Positions 14,624 through 21,834 of a DNA stretch of 22,068 nucleotides are shown piece by piece (within the stretch, counting starts at the first letter, position 1; each line of letters opens with the position of its first letter). Below the pieces are notes generated by a model, which worked only from the letters and a program-made list of their open reading frames with translations, searched no databases and was not told the DNA's origin. A program made the position numbers and the translations under genes. This DNA comes from SIG440 sp045645805 (GTDB lineage: Bacteria > Bacillota > Clostridia > Monoglobales > Monoglobaceae). The stretch lies in assembly GCA_045645805.1 (NCBI GenBank), contig JAZRJL010000038.1, positions 1 to 22,068 on the forward strand. The letters run 5' to 3'.

Positions 14624-15481
14624 ATGAACAAAAAACCAACCGTTGCAATCATGTACGACTTTGACAAAACCCTTTGCAACAACGATATGCAAAATTACAG
14701 CTTTATACCAAGCCTGGGCATTTCAACCGACGATTTCTGGGGCGAAGTGAATGAGTTTGCCAAGACTAACCAAATGGATGGTTTGCTTTGTTATATGTAT
14801 ATGATGATTAAAAAGGCAAACAGCCGTGATATTCCTATTCGTCGCGAGGACTTTGTTCGCCTGGGCGAAAAAATAGAGTATTTTGCAGGTGTCGAGGAAT
14901 GGTTTGACCGCATAAATAAATATGGCAATGAAAAGGGCGTTGAAATTCAGCATTATGTAATTTCCTCGGGACTTCAGGAGATAATTGAAGGCTCGGCAAT
15001 TTATAAAAATTTTAAAAAGACCTTTGCCTGCGAATTTCTGTACGACATCAACGGCGTTGCGGTATGGCCCAAAAACGTAGTCAATTTTACCACCAAGACC
15101 CAGTTTTTGTTCCGCATCAACAAGGGCGAGCTTGATATTTCCGAGGACAAACGGCTCAATACCTATACTCCAATGGAGGAAAGACCAATCCCATTCAGAA
15201 ATATGATTTACATAGGTGACGGAATGACAGATGTGCCTTGTATGAAGCTTGTCAAGGTAAACGGCGGCCAGTCGATTGCAGTATTCCGCCGCCGCAACAA
15301 AAAGACAGCGGCAAAGCTGCTGTCTGAGGACAGGGTAAACTTTATTACCGAGGCAAACTATACCGAGGGTCGTGAGCTTGACACAATAGTAAAAACAATA
15401 ATTGACAAAATGGCGGTTGTTGACCGTCTTTGCGAGCTTAATACAAAGCACAAAAAGTCAATTCAGAAGCAAAGCGAATAA
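14624..15481 (+). CDS. HAD-family phosphatase, SerB-like
   Basis: This 285-residue cytosolic protein has all four HAD motifs. Motif I is YDFDKT (Asp12 nucleophile, Asp14), motif II VISSGL (Ser114 or Ser115), motif III probably Lys158 (TTKTQ), and motif IV IGDGMTD (Asp199, Asp203). The helical insert after motif I (about 20-90) is a C1-type cap, so the overall plan is like phosphoserine phosphatase, but the protein is longer and lacks close SerB features. The substrate is unknown. The ATG at 14624 is preferred because GAAAGGAAG lies 7 bases upstream; an ATG at 14618 is too close to it. The gene is monocistronic: repeats lie before it and a terminator after it. The basic, lysine-rich C-terminus (KHKKSIQKQSE) has no obvious role. 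Confidence 0.85.
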   Translation: MNKKPTVAIMYDFDKTLCNNDMQNYSFIPSLGISTDDFWGEVNEFAKTNQMDGLLCYMYMMIKKANSRDIPIRREDFVRLGEKIEYFAGVEEWFDRINKYGNEKGVEIQHYVISSGLQEIIEGSAIYKNFKKTFACEFLYDINGVAVWPKNVVNFTTKTQFLFRINKGELDISEDKRLNTYTPMEERPIPFRNMIYIGDGMTDVPCMKLVKVNGGQSIAVFRRRNKKTAAKLLSEDRVNFITEANYTEGRELDTIVKTIIDKMAVVDRLCELNTKHKKSIQKQSE

Positions 15482-15536
15482 ATGAGTATTGAAAAGAAGC
15501 ACATACTTTCATTTATATAAAAAGTATATACATACA

Positions 15537-15570
15537 AAAAAGGGGCTGTTTTTTAAAACAGTCCCTTTTT
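15537..15570 (+). terminator. Rho-independent terminator after the HAD gene
   Basis: AGGGGCTGTTTT (15541-15552) pairs with AAAACAGTCCCT (15555-15566), with one G-U pair, followed by TTTTT; an A-run precedes the stem, so it may work in both directions. Confidence 0.88.
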
Positions 15571-15693
15571 AAAAACCAACAACAGATTTATTATATCATA
15601 TATAAGGTTTGTTTGTAAAGAAAAACTTAGGCAAACGCTACATTTTCTGCCTTTTATACAAATTAAGGATATGCAATTTTAAAAATTTGTCAA

Positions 15694-15722
15694 TTGAAAT
15701 TGAGGAAAAAATGTGGTATTCT
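15694..15722 (+). promoter_or_regulatory. Promoter of the putative RNA gene upstream of murJ
   Basis: TTGAAA (15694-15699) and TATTCT (15717-15722) are separated by 17 bp. The predicted start is about 15729. The stretch 15571-15693 before it is AT-rich and shows no gene. Confidence 0.6.
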
Positions 15723-15728
15723 TTAATC

Positions 15729-16088
15729 AGAGAAAGGAAGGTACAATCCAATGAAACATTAAGAAGTCCGACTTAATCGTGAAGATGTCCGGCAAAATAA
15801 AACCGATACTGAAAAATTCCGGGGAGTGTAAAATTGATATAGATGCTGCATAAAGGCAGCGAAAGAAAGACCGGGTCTTCAAAAAAAGTCGAAAAAATTC
15901 GCTTTTTGTAAACACACATCTAAACCAAAGGGAGTTTTCCCAAGTAAAACAATGAACTTTAAAGATTAAAGGTGTTACAAAAGGTAGACAAGGAAAGAGA
16001 GGTTAACCATAAGATGTTAGATATCAAGAGTGAACAGAAGTGACCCTTGGTTGCAAAGGATAAGCAATCAAGGGTCATTTCTTTTTTT
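15729..16088 (+). ncRNA. Putative ~360-nt structured non-coding RNA, family not recognised
   Basis: A promoter with 17-bp spacing ends just upstream and a strong terminator closes the unit, yet no open frame longer than about ten codons runs on the plus strand. The purine-rich interior contains small hairpins: GCTGC-ATAAAG-GCAGC (15845-15860), AAGAC-CGG-GTCTT near 15867-15879, GGGA-GTTT-TCCC near 15930-15941. A possible long-range pairing joins ACATCT (15916-15921) with AGATGT (16012-16017). The conserved motifs of RNase P RNA, tmRNA, SRP RNA and T-box leaders were looked for by eye and not found. It could be a free-standing sRNA or an attenuated leader of the murJ operon, whose own promoter begins 43 bases after the terminator. 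Tiny frames such as the nine-codon one at 16014-16043 cannot be excluded. Confidence 0.5.
16041..16088 (+). terminator. Strong Rho-independent terminator ending the putative RNA
   Basis: GACCCTTGGTTGC (16042-16054) pairs with GCAATCAAGGGTC (16064-16076), with one G-U pair, across a 9-base loop; TTTCTTTTTTT follows. It lies about 100 bases before the murJ start. Confidence 0.9.
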
Positions 16089-16130
16089 GTTCTTTGACCT
16101 TCAGGTTAATCTGCAATTTGCGTCTTTTCC

Positions 16131-16159
16131 TTTACTTTTTACAAAGTATGTGGTATACT
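16131..16159 (+). promoter_or_regulatory. Probable promoter of the murJ operon
   Basis: TTTACT (16131-16136) and TATACT (16154-16159) are separated by 17 bp; the -35 box is only fair. Transcription would start about 25 bases before the murJ start codon, leaving just room for AAGGAAGTGA. Confidence 0.6.
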
Positions 16160-16191
16160 TGTTCTAAGCGTAATTTTAAGGAAGTGATTTC

Positions 16192-17742
16192 TTGAAAGAA
16201 AATTCATCTGCCAAAGCCGTTAAAACAATCGGTTTTATGGCGGTTATAATACTTTGTGCAAAATTTTTGGGACTTTTGCGTGAGGTTATGATTGCAAGTG
16301 TCTATGGTCAGGGTTATGCCTCGGACGTTTTAAACACTTCAACACAAATACCCCTTTTGTTTTTTGATATGACTTTGGGGGTTGCGATACTTTCTACATT
16401 TGTTCCTACATTTAACAAGCTGCTTGAAAAAGAGGGAAAAAGCCGTGCAATGGAATTTGCCAACACCTTTATGACAACGGTTGTGGCATTGGCGGCGATT
16501 TTTTCGGCACTTGGTATGATTTTTGCACAGCCTTTGGTAAGGCTTATGGTTCCCGGCTATGATGCCGCAAAAATTGCCGAAACGGTAGGGCTTTTGAGGA
16601 TTTTGTTCCCATCAATCCTGTTTACTGCGGCGGCATATACCTCGGTGGGGATACTTCAATCCTTTGGCGAATTTAACATTCCGTCCCTTATCAGCGTGGT
16701 GTCAAACCTGATTATGATTTTGTACCTTGCTGTGTTTGGCAACAAATTTGGCCTTACGGGCGTTGTGATTTCAATGGTAATCGCCTGGGGAGCACAACTG
16801 ATTGTTCAGCTTCCGCACCTTTTTAAATTCGGGTTCAGGTTTAAGCCAAGCCTTAATTTTGGTGACGAGGGTCTTCGTGAGGCGGCACGTCTTGCTGTGC
16901 CTGTATTGATAAGCTCGTGGGTTCAGCCCCTTTGCGTGGTAATCAATATGGCATTTGGTTCGGCTCTTGGCGACGGTGCGGTTTCGGGTCTTAACTGGGC
17001 AAACAAGCTTTACATAATTATGGTTGGCGTGTTTGCTTATGCAGTGACAAACTTTATTTTCCCAAGGCTCTCTCGATTGAATGCAAGTGACGACAGTACG
17101 TCATTTGCGGATACAACCCGAATTTCAATTGGTTGGACAGTATGCATAATAGGCTTTATTTCGGCAATGTTCATTGCCCTTGGAAGTCCCGTTGTAAAGC
17201 TGGTTTTTGAACGTGGCGAGTTTACTGCAGAGGACACAGTCCTTACCGCAACGGCACTAAAGGCTTATTCGGTGGGTATGATTGGCTATGCAATCTGCGA
17301 AATTCTTAACAAAAGCTTTTACGCCATTCAGGACGGCAAAACGCCTATGCTGACCTCGATAATAGGGGTTTCGGCAAACCTCGTTTTTGCCTTTGTATTT
17401 ATAAGCCTTTTGAAAATGGGCATTGGCGGACTTGCTCTTGCAAGCGGCTTAAGCTCAATTGTTATGGCGGCGGTTTTGATAATTATGATGAACAAACAAA
17501 GGGCAAAAACCTTTGATAAATACTTTTTGCTGAACCTTTTAAAAACAGTTGCAGCATCCACGGCGTCGGGCATTGCGGCAAGTCTTGTATATAAATGGCT
17601 TGGAAGCCCCTCGGGCGGTGCGGTAAGAACATTTTTTGACCTGTTGGTTTGCGGCATAGCGGCACTTTGCTGTTACATTGCTTTGCAGCTTGTATTAAAA
17701 ACCGACGAAGCAAAACAAATACGAACAAGAAAGGAGCGGTGA
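16192..17742 (+). CDS. murJ: MurJ/MviN-family lipid II flippase
   Basis: At 516 residues with about 14 hydrophobic segments, this is a MOP-superfamily polytopic membrane protein. MurJ flips undecaprenyl-linked peptidoglycan precursor to the outer face. The N-terminal KFLGLLREVMIASVYG (24-39) matches the MviN signature; Arg30 corresponds to the essential arginine in helix 1 of E. coli MurJ. TM-rich repeats GVAILSTFVPTFNKL and ALKAYSVGMIGYAICEILNKSFYAIQDGKTPM are also family-typical. It begins at TTG with AAGGAAGTGA (16179-16188) upstream, and the first codons lead straight into helix 1. It heads an operon whose other members look like glycopolymer synthesis genes, so it could flip another polyprenyl-linked sugar rather than lipid II. 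The call as a MurJ-family flippase is firm; the substrate is not. Confidence 0.93.
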   Translation: MKENSSAKAVKTIGFMAVIILCAKFLGLLREVMIASVYGQGYASDVLNTSTQIPLLFFDMTLGVAILSTFVPTFNKLLEKEGKSRAMEFANTFMTTVVALAAIFSALGMIFAQPLVRLMVPGYDAAKIAETVGLLRILFPSILFTAAAYTSVGILQSFGEFNIPSLISVVSNLIMILYLAVFGNKFGLTGVVISMVIAWGAQLIVQLPHLFKFGFRFKPSLNFGDEGLREAARLAVPVLISSWVQPLCVVINMAFGSALGDGAVSGLNWANKLYIIMVGVFAYAVTNFIFPRLSRLNASDDSTSFADTTRISIGWTVCIIGFISAMFIALGSPVVKLVFERGEFTAEDTVLTATALKAYSVGMIGYAICEILNKSFYAIQDGKTPMLTSIIGVSANLVFAFVFISLLKMGIGGLALASGLSSIVMAAVLIIMMNKQRAKTFDKYFLLNLLKTVAASTASGIAASLVYKWLGSPSGGAVRTFFDLLVCGIAALCCYIALQLVLKTDEAKQIRTRKER

Positions 17743-17747
17743 CGGAT

Positions 17748-19646
17748 ATGGGAAGTAACGGATATTTTTTGACAATCTGGCTTTTTTTCTGGAACCGTTT
17801 TATAAAAAACAGTTGCATTTACAAAGTGCTTTGCGGCATTTATGGCTTTTTGTCGGCAAAGTGGCGGCAAAGCCGTATTACAAACCTGTTCAGGCGTACA
17901 TTTCTAAACGATGGATTTGTGGAAAAAAGTATTGCGGGCAAGCTTTTGTTTTTGCCTTTTGGGGTAATTGAATGGATACAGAAAAAGACGGGTGAAAAGC
18001 TGACTCGTCAAAAGGAAAAAAGCTATATTATAAGAAGCTGCAAGTATTTCCTGCACAACATTCTGGCACTTAACCTGAGGTTTATAGGAATTCTGATTTC
18101 CTCAGCAGCAATTTCAAGCCTTGTTGTTTCCCTTATACGTGGCGGTGGAATAAAGCTTGAACTGATTGCACTTGTTTTTGGTCTTTTCCTTGTTCCATTT
18201 GAACTGAATTTTACCGAATATTTTAAAAATTCCTGGTTTGTGGGACTGGTTGAACGTGTGTTTGACACTAAATTCTCATTTGATTTTTACTATGTAACCA
18301 AATGCGGCGGAACAAAAAGCAATGTTTGTGCTGTGGTTTCGGGCGTGCTTGCGGGCATTGTATCAGGCTTTTTATCACCTGTTTACGGGATACTCTTCCT
18401 TGGTGGAGTTTGGTTCTTCTTTATGGTGCTTTACAAGGTGGAGTTTGGGGTATTTATAACGGTTTTCCTTGCCCCAATCCTGCCCACAATGGCAGATGTA
18501 GGTCTTTCGCTTTTGTGCCTTTTCTCACTTCTGATTAAGGCCCTTACCACTAAAAAGTTCAAGTTTAAAACTGATGGAATGGCATTTATGGTGCTTGCCC
18601 TGCTTCTTATCTATTTTGTGGCAAGCCTGACCTCGTTTGTACCCGTAAAGGGTCTTCAGATATGGGCGGTATATTTTGCGTTTATGGTGTTCTACTTCGT
18701 GATTGTCAATACCGTAAAGTCCCAAAAACAGCTTTTTGATTTACTTACGGTATTCTGTATTTCGGGACTTTGTGTCTGCGTTTACGGAATTTTGCAATAT
18801 ATCTTTGGTTGGAATGTTACTCAGGCGTGGATGGACGAGGAGATGTTTGAGGATATTAAAATGCGTATCTATTCCACCCTTGAAAATCCCAATGTGCTGG
18901 GCGAATATATTCTCCTCACTTTGCCTGTTACCATTGCCCTTATGTGGAAGAAAAAGGGCGTGCTTGCAAAGCTTTTCTACGGTGCAGCGGCAGGTGTGAT
19001 GGGTCTTGCGTTGATTCTTACATTCTCCCGTGGTTGTTGGATTGGGATTATGGCAGCGGCGGCGGTTTTTGTAACCTTTGCTGCAGGAAAGCTGTGGGGG
19101 CTTGCCCTTATTGCCTTGCCGATTATACCTATGATTTTGCCCGAAAGCATAATCAACCGTTTTACAAGCATCGGGGATATGAAGGATTCGTCAACCTCAT
19201 ACCGTGTATATATATGGATGGGAACACTGCTTATGCTCAAGGACTTCTGGCTGTCGGGAATAGGTCCCGGAACCGAAGCCTTTACTCAGGTTTACCCGTT
19301 TTATTCATACAGTATGATTGTTGCTCCACATTCACACAATTTGTTTTTGCAGATAATGGTTGAGTCGGGGATTTTGGGGATTTTATCGTTCCTTATTCTT
19401 GCAGTAATCTTTATAAGAAGGCTTGCGGCGGCATATCAGATTCAGGGCAAGTTTGGCGAGATTTCGGTTGCCTCGGTTGCAATCGGTGCAGCTGTTTTAG
19501 GCTTTATGGTTCAGGGCCTTTTTGACAACTGTTTTTACAATTATCGTGTATTTATGATATTCTGGACAGTACTTGCCTTTGGCTCGGCGGCTGCCGATGT
19601 TGCAAAACAGGAAAAACAATTGATGGAGGTGGCATCAGGTGATTAA
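17748..19646 (+). CDS. O-antigen ligase / polymerase-family membrane protein (Wzy_C domain)
   Basis: This is a 632-residue polytopic protein. After an unusual N-terminal stretch of about 105 residues, basic and only partly hydrophobic, come about a dozen membrane segments. The C-terminal half has the family marks: LTFSRGCWIG (Arg428), then the long extracytoplasmic loop with YRVYIWMGTLLMLKDFWLSGIGPG and PHSHNLFLQ (His528, His530). Members join or polymerise polyprenyl-linked glycans on the outer membrane face (WaaL, Wzy and Gram-positive relatives such as wall-glycopolymer polymerases). The ATG at 17748 follows AAAGGAGCGG and starts 5 bases after the murJ stop; a longer frame reaching into murJ is rejected. 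The stop overlaps the next gene by 8 bases, which points to translational coupling. No lipopolysaccharide is expected here, so the acceptor is probably a lipid- or wall-linked polymer. Confidence 0.85.
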   Translation: MGSNGYFLTIWLFFWNRFIKNSCIYKVLCGIYGFLSAKWRQSRITNLFRRTFLNDGFVEKSIAGKLLFLPFGVIEWIQKKTGEKLTRQKEKSYIIRSCKYFLHNILALNLRFIGILISSAAISSLVVSLIRGGGIKLELIALVFGLFLVPFELNFTEYFKNSWFVGLVERVFDTKFSFDFYYVTKCGGTKSNVCAVVSGVLAGIVSGFLSPVYGILFLGGVWFFFMVLYKVEFGVFITVFLAPILPTMADVGLSLLCLFSLLIKALTTKKFKFKTDGMAFMVLALLLIYFVASLTSFVPVKGLQIWAVYFAFMVFYFVIVNTVKSQKQLFDLLTVFCISGLCVCVYGILQYIFGWNVTQAWMDEEMFEDIKMRIYSTLENPNVLGEYILLTLPVTIALMWKKKGVLAKLFYGAAAGVMGLALILTFSRGCWIGIMAAAAVFVTFAAGKLWGLALIALPIIPMILPESIINRFTSIGDMKDSSTSYRVYIWMGTLLMLKDFWLSGIGPGTEAFTQVYPFYSYSMIVAPHSHNLFLQIMVESGILGILSFLILAVIFIRRLAAAYQIQGKFGEISVASVAIGAAVLGFMVQGLFDNCFYNYRVFMIFWTVLAFGSAAADVAKQEKQLMEVASGD

Positions 19647-20760
19647 GGTTCTTCAGGTGTCCTCGGACACAAATATAGGCGGAGCAGGCAAGTGTATTCT
19701 TACCTACCTAAAACACTTTGACAAAACAAAGATTGATACTGCGGTTGTTCTGCCCAAAAACAGTCTTTTGAAAAAGGAGGTTGAGGCACAGGGCATAAAG
19801 GTCTTTGAAATTGATGCAATGGCGGACAAGTCCCTTGATTTCAAGGCGGTTAAAAAGCTGCTTTCGGTATTTAAGAAATTTAAACCCGATGTTGTCCATA
19901 CCCACGCAAGTATGTCGGCAAGGCTTGCGGCACGGCTTTACGGGGCAAAAATAGTTTACACCCGTCACAGCGTGTTTCCGCCCAATCCAAAGCTGACACA
20001 CGGTCTTGGCAAGCTGATTTGCGGAAGTGTAAACAACCTGACAGCCGACCAAATTATTGCTGTTGCCGAGGCGGCAAAGCAGAATATATGCGACATTGGT
20101 GTATCAAGCAAAAAGATTGATGTTATTTTAAACGGGGTCGAGCCTTTGAAAAAGTATTCACCTGAGGAGATTGCAAAAATCAAGCAGGAATACGGCGTTC
20201 CTGACGGCTTTAAATGTGCGGCGATTGTAGCACGGCTTAACGAGGTAAAGGGTCACAAATACTTTGTGGAGGCGGCAGGCCTTTTAAAGGAAATGGGTGT
20301 CAAGGCAAAGCTTCTTATTGCCGGCACAGGTGATATGGAGGAGAAAATCCGCAAGCAGATTAAAGAAAGCGGCCTCGAGGAAGATGTGATTATGCTTGGC
20401 TTTCTTACTGATGTCGAGCCGCTTATGAACATAATTGATGTTCAGGTAAACTGTTCTTTCGGGACCGAGGCGACAAGCCTTTCGCTGCTTGAAGGTATGA
20501 GTCTTGGCAAGCCTGCGGTTGTGTCGGATTTTGGCGGCAATCCCGGTGTTATTAAATCGGGCAAAAACGGTTTTGTAGTGCCTACCCATGATTCCCGTGC
20601 GGTTGCTGAAAGGCTTAAAGAGCTTTTTGAAAACGAGGCTCTTTACAATGAAATGTGTGAAAACAGCAGGGATATTTTCAGCAGAACCTTTACTGCAAAG
20701 AAGTATGCCGAGAACATAGACAATATCTACACAAGGGTTGGAGGTAAAAACAATGGATAA
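19639..20760 (+). CDS. Family-4-type (GT-B) glycosyltransferase
   Basis: This 373-residue cytosolic or membrane-peripheral enzyme has two Rossmann domains. The N-terminal domain opens with VLQVSSDTNIGGAGKCI (4-20), the glycine-rich acceptor loop of GT4 enzymes, and contains PDVVHTHASMSARLAA. The C-terminal nucleotide-sugar domain has the retaining GT4 motif EX7E (Glu277 and Glu285, in EATSLSLLEGMSLGKP) and SDFGGNPGVI. It would transfer a sugar from a nucleotide-sugar donor to a lipid-linked or polymer acceptor; donor and acceptor are not readable. It begins at GTG, with GGAGGTGG 8 bases upstream, inside the last codons of the ligase gene. Its stop in turn overlaps the next start (ATGGATAA), so three genes are coupled. 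Confidence 0.92.
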   Translation: MIKVLQVSSDTNIGGAGKCILTYLKHFDKTKIDTAVVLPKNSLLKKEVEAQGIKVFEIDAMADKSLDFKAVKKLLSVFKKFKPDVVHTHASMSARLAARLYGAKIVYTRHSVFPPNPKLTHGLGKLICGSVNNLTADQIIAVAEAAKQNICDIGVSSKKIDVILNGVEPLKKYSPEEIAKIKQEYGVPDGFKCAAIVARLNEVKGHKYFVEAAGLLKEMGVKAKLLIAGTGDMEEKIRKQIKESGLEEDVIMLGFLTDVEPLMNIIDVQVNCSFGTEATSLSLLEGMSLGKPAVVSDFGGNPGVIKSGKNGFVVPTHDSRAVAERLKELFENEALYNEMCENSRDIFSRTFTAKKYAENIDNIYTRVGGKNNG

Positions 20761-21259
20761 ACCAAAATTCAATTTACTTGACGGAATAATTCTTCTGCTT
20801 ATTGTGGCAATAGCTGCGGCAGGAATTTTTCTGCTTGCAGGTCGTGACGACGGCAAAGGGGCAGTTGATACACAAAACACTACAGCAGTATTCAGTGTCC
20901 AGTTTACAAAGGTTGACGCAAGCGTTTATGACAAGTTTAAAGCGGCTATGGAAAGCGGCGAAAGTGTTTGGGTTGGCATAAAGGAGCGATTTGAGGGCAA
21001 AATTGAAGGCGTAGAGTGTGGTCCATCAACAAAGCTTACCACCAACTTCTACAGCGGCAAGGCTTATCTTGCCGAAGACCCCACCACATACGACGTTACA
21101 GTAACCATCAATACGGCGGCTGTTGAAACCGATTCAGCCATTTCGGCATCGGGTACAGCAATCCGTGTAGGCGAGGAGACCTCGGTTCGGGGCAAAGGCT
21201 TTGCAGGATTTGGATTTGTAACTGATTTAAAAACTGTTTCACAAAGCGAGCAGCAGTAA
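20753..21259 (+). CDS. DUF4330-like single-pass membrane protein, first of a tandem pair
   Basis: This is a 168-residue protein with a short cytosolic start (MDKPKFN), one membrane helix (LLDGIILLLIVAIAAAGIFLL, about 8-28) and a soluble extracytoplasmic domain rich in beta strands. The domain has a VQFTKVDAS strand, a GKIEGVECG segment, TYDVTVTINTAA, an AIRVGEET strand and GFVTDLK near the end. The order N-terminal NLLDGI-helix, YDVT(V/I)T, G-x-V/I-D is shared with the next gene. Start ATG overlaps the glycosyltransferase stop; GGAGGT lies 8 bases upstream. No catalytic motif is visible. Function unknown; a structural or adaptor role in the glycopolymer pathway is an inference from the operon. 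Assignment to DUF4330 is less certain than for its neighbour. Confidence 0.78.
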   Translation: MDKPKFNLLDGIILLLIVAIAAAGIFLLAGRDDGKGAVDTQNTTAVFSVQFTKVDASVYDKFKAAMESGESVWVGIKERFEGKIEGVECGPSTKLTTNFYSGKAYLAEDPTTYDVTVTINTAAVETDSAISASGTAIRVGEETSVRGKGFAGFGFVTDLKTVSQSEQQ

Positions 21260-21277
21260 GGAAGGGGGATGTTTGAT

Positions 21278-21769
21278 ATGATAAACAAAGAGGGTAAGCT
21301 GTTTGGAAAAATCAGCATAATTGATATATTTGTTGTTCTTGCAATTGCAGTTTTGGCACTTGGTGTATATTCAAGATTTTTCACAGGCAACGAAAAGGTT
21401 GAAACCGCTTCAAGCCGAATTGAATATACAATGAAGATAAAGGAAGTCCGTATGGGTACGGTAAATGCACTTGCAGACTTCAAAGGCCCCATTACAAGTG
21501 ATACCACCAAGGAATATATGGGTGACATTGTTGATGTAACATATACCAAAGCCATAAAGGGTGTCGAGCTTGAAAACGGACAGATGAAACAGTCCGAAGT
21601 CCCCGAAAGATATGATGTAACCATAACCGTTCAGGTTGACGGAAGCATAAACCAGTCCGGCTACTACACAGCGACCAATCAGGCACTTACTGCAGGCTCA
21701 AACCACGTATTTAATTCCAAGGCTGCAAAGACTACAGGAACAATTATGGACGTATATGAATTAAAATAA
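21278..21769 (+). CDS. DUF4330 domain single-pass membrane protein, second of the pair
   Basis: This is a 163-residue protein. The N-terminus KEGKLFGKISIIDIFVVLAI, followed by the rest of one membrane helix (about 12-33), is characteristic of DUF4330. An external domain of about 130 residues follows, with IEYTMKIKEVRMGTV, YMGDIVDVTYTKAI, RYDVTITVQVDGSI, a GYYTATNQALTAGS strand and GTIMDVYELK at the end. The ATG at 21278 is preferred over 21269, because the purine-rich AAGGAAGGGGG (21258-21268) touches the earlier one but is 9 bases from the later. It starts 18 bases after its paralogue. Function is unknown; no catalytic residues are apparent. It lies between glycopolymer genes and an ABC exporter, so an extracytoplasmic scaffold or adaptor role is plausible. 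Confidence 0.85.
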   Translation: MINKEGKLFGKISIIDIFVVLAIAVLALGVYSRFFTGNEKVETASSRIEYTMKIKEVRMGTVNALADFKGPITSDTTKEYMGDIVDVTYTKAIKGVELENGQMKQSEVPERYDVTITVQVDGSINQSGYYTATNQALTAGSNHVFNSKAAKTTGTIMDVYELK

Positions 21770-21784
21770 AAATTGTGAAATTTG

Positions 21785-21817
21785 TAGTAGGGGCGGATTT
21801 TGTATCCGCCCCTACTA
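21785..21817. repeat. Dispersed GTAGGGG-type hairpin, copy 4 (perfect 14-bp palindrome)
   Basis: TAGTAGGGGCGGAT (21785-21798) pairs perfectly with ATCCGCCCCTACTA (21804-21817) around the loop TTTGT. There is no T-run after it; the next start codon is 17 bases further on, so its stem lies close to the ABC-transporter ribosome site (TTAGGAGAAC). Confidence 0.8.
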
Positions 21818-21834
21818 TGCTTAGGAGAACAGCT

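Noticed and set aside
14723..15451. A 242-codon open frame on the minus strand
   Set aside because: It lies wholly antisense to the HAD gene, which has all its motifs; the product has no recognisable domain and the frame has no ribosome site. It is a shadow of codon bias.
15727..15915. A 62-codon minus-strand frame in the murJ upstream gap
   Set aside because: No ribosome site or promoter in that direction and no family resemblance; the plus-strand promoter-terminator unit explains the region better.
15729..16088. RNase P RNA, tmRNA, SRP RNA or a T-box leader
   Set aside because: Size would fit some of these, but the conserved motifs (for example GAGGAAAGTCC, the tmRNA ends, the SRP GNAR hairpin, the T-box GGGTGGNACCGCG) were not found by eye.
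17649..17747. Longer start of the O-antigen-ligase-like protein inside murJ
   Set aside because: The ATG at 17748 has AAAGGAGCGG upstream and follows the murJ stop by 5 bases; the extra 33 codons lie within murJ and lack a site.
20284..20880. A 198-codon minus-strand frame across the glycosyltransferase and first DUF4330 gene
   Set aside because: It covers two well-supported plus-strand genes in opposite sense and shows no family features.
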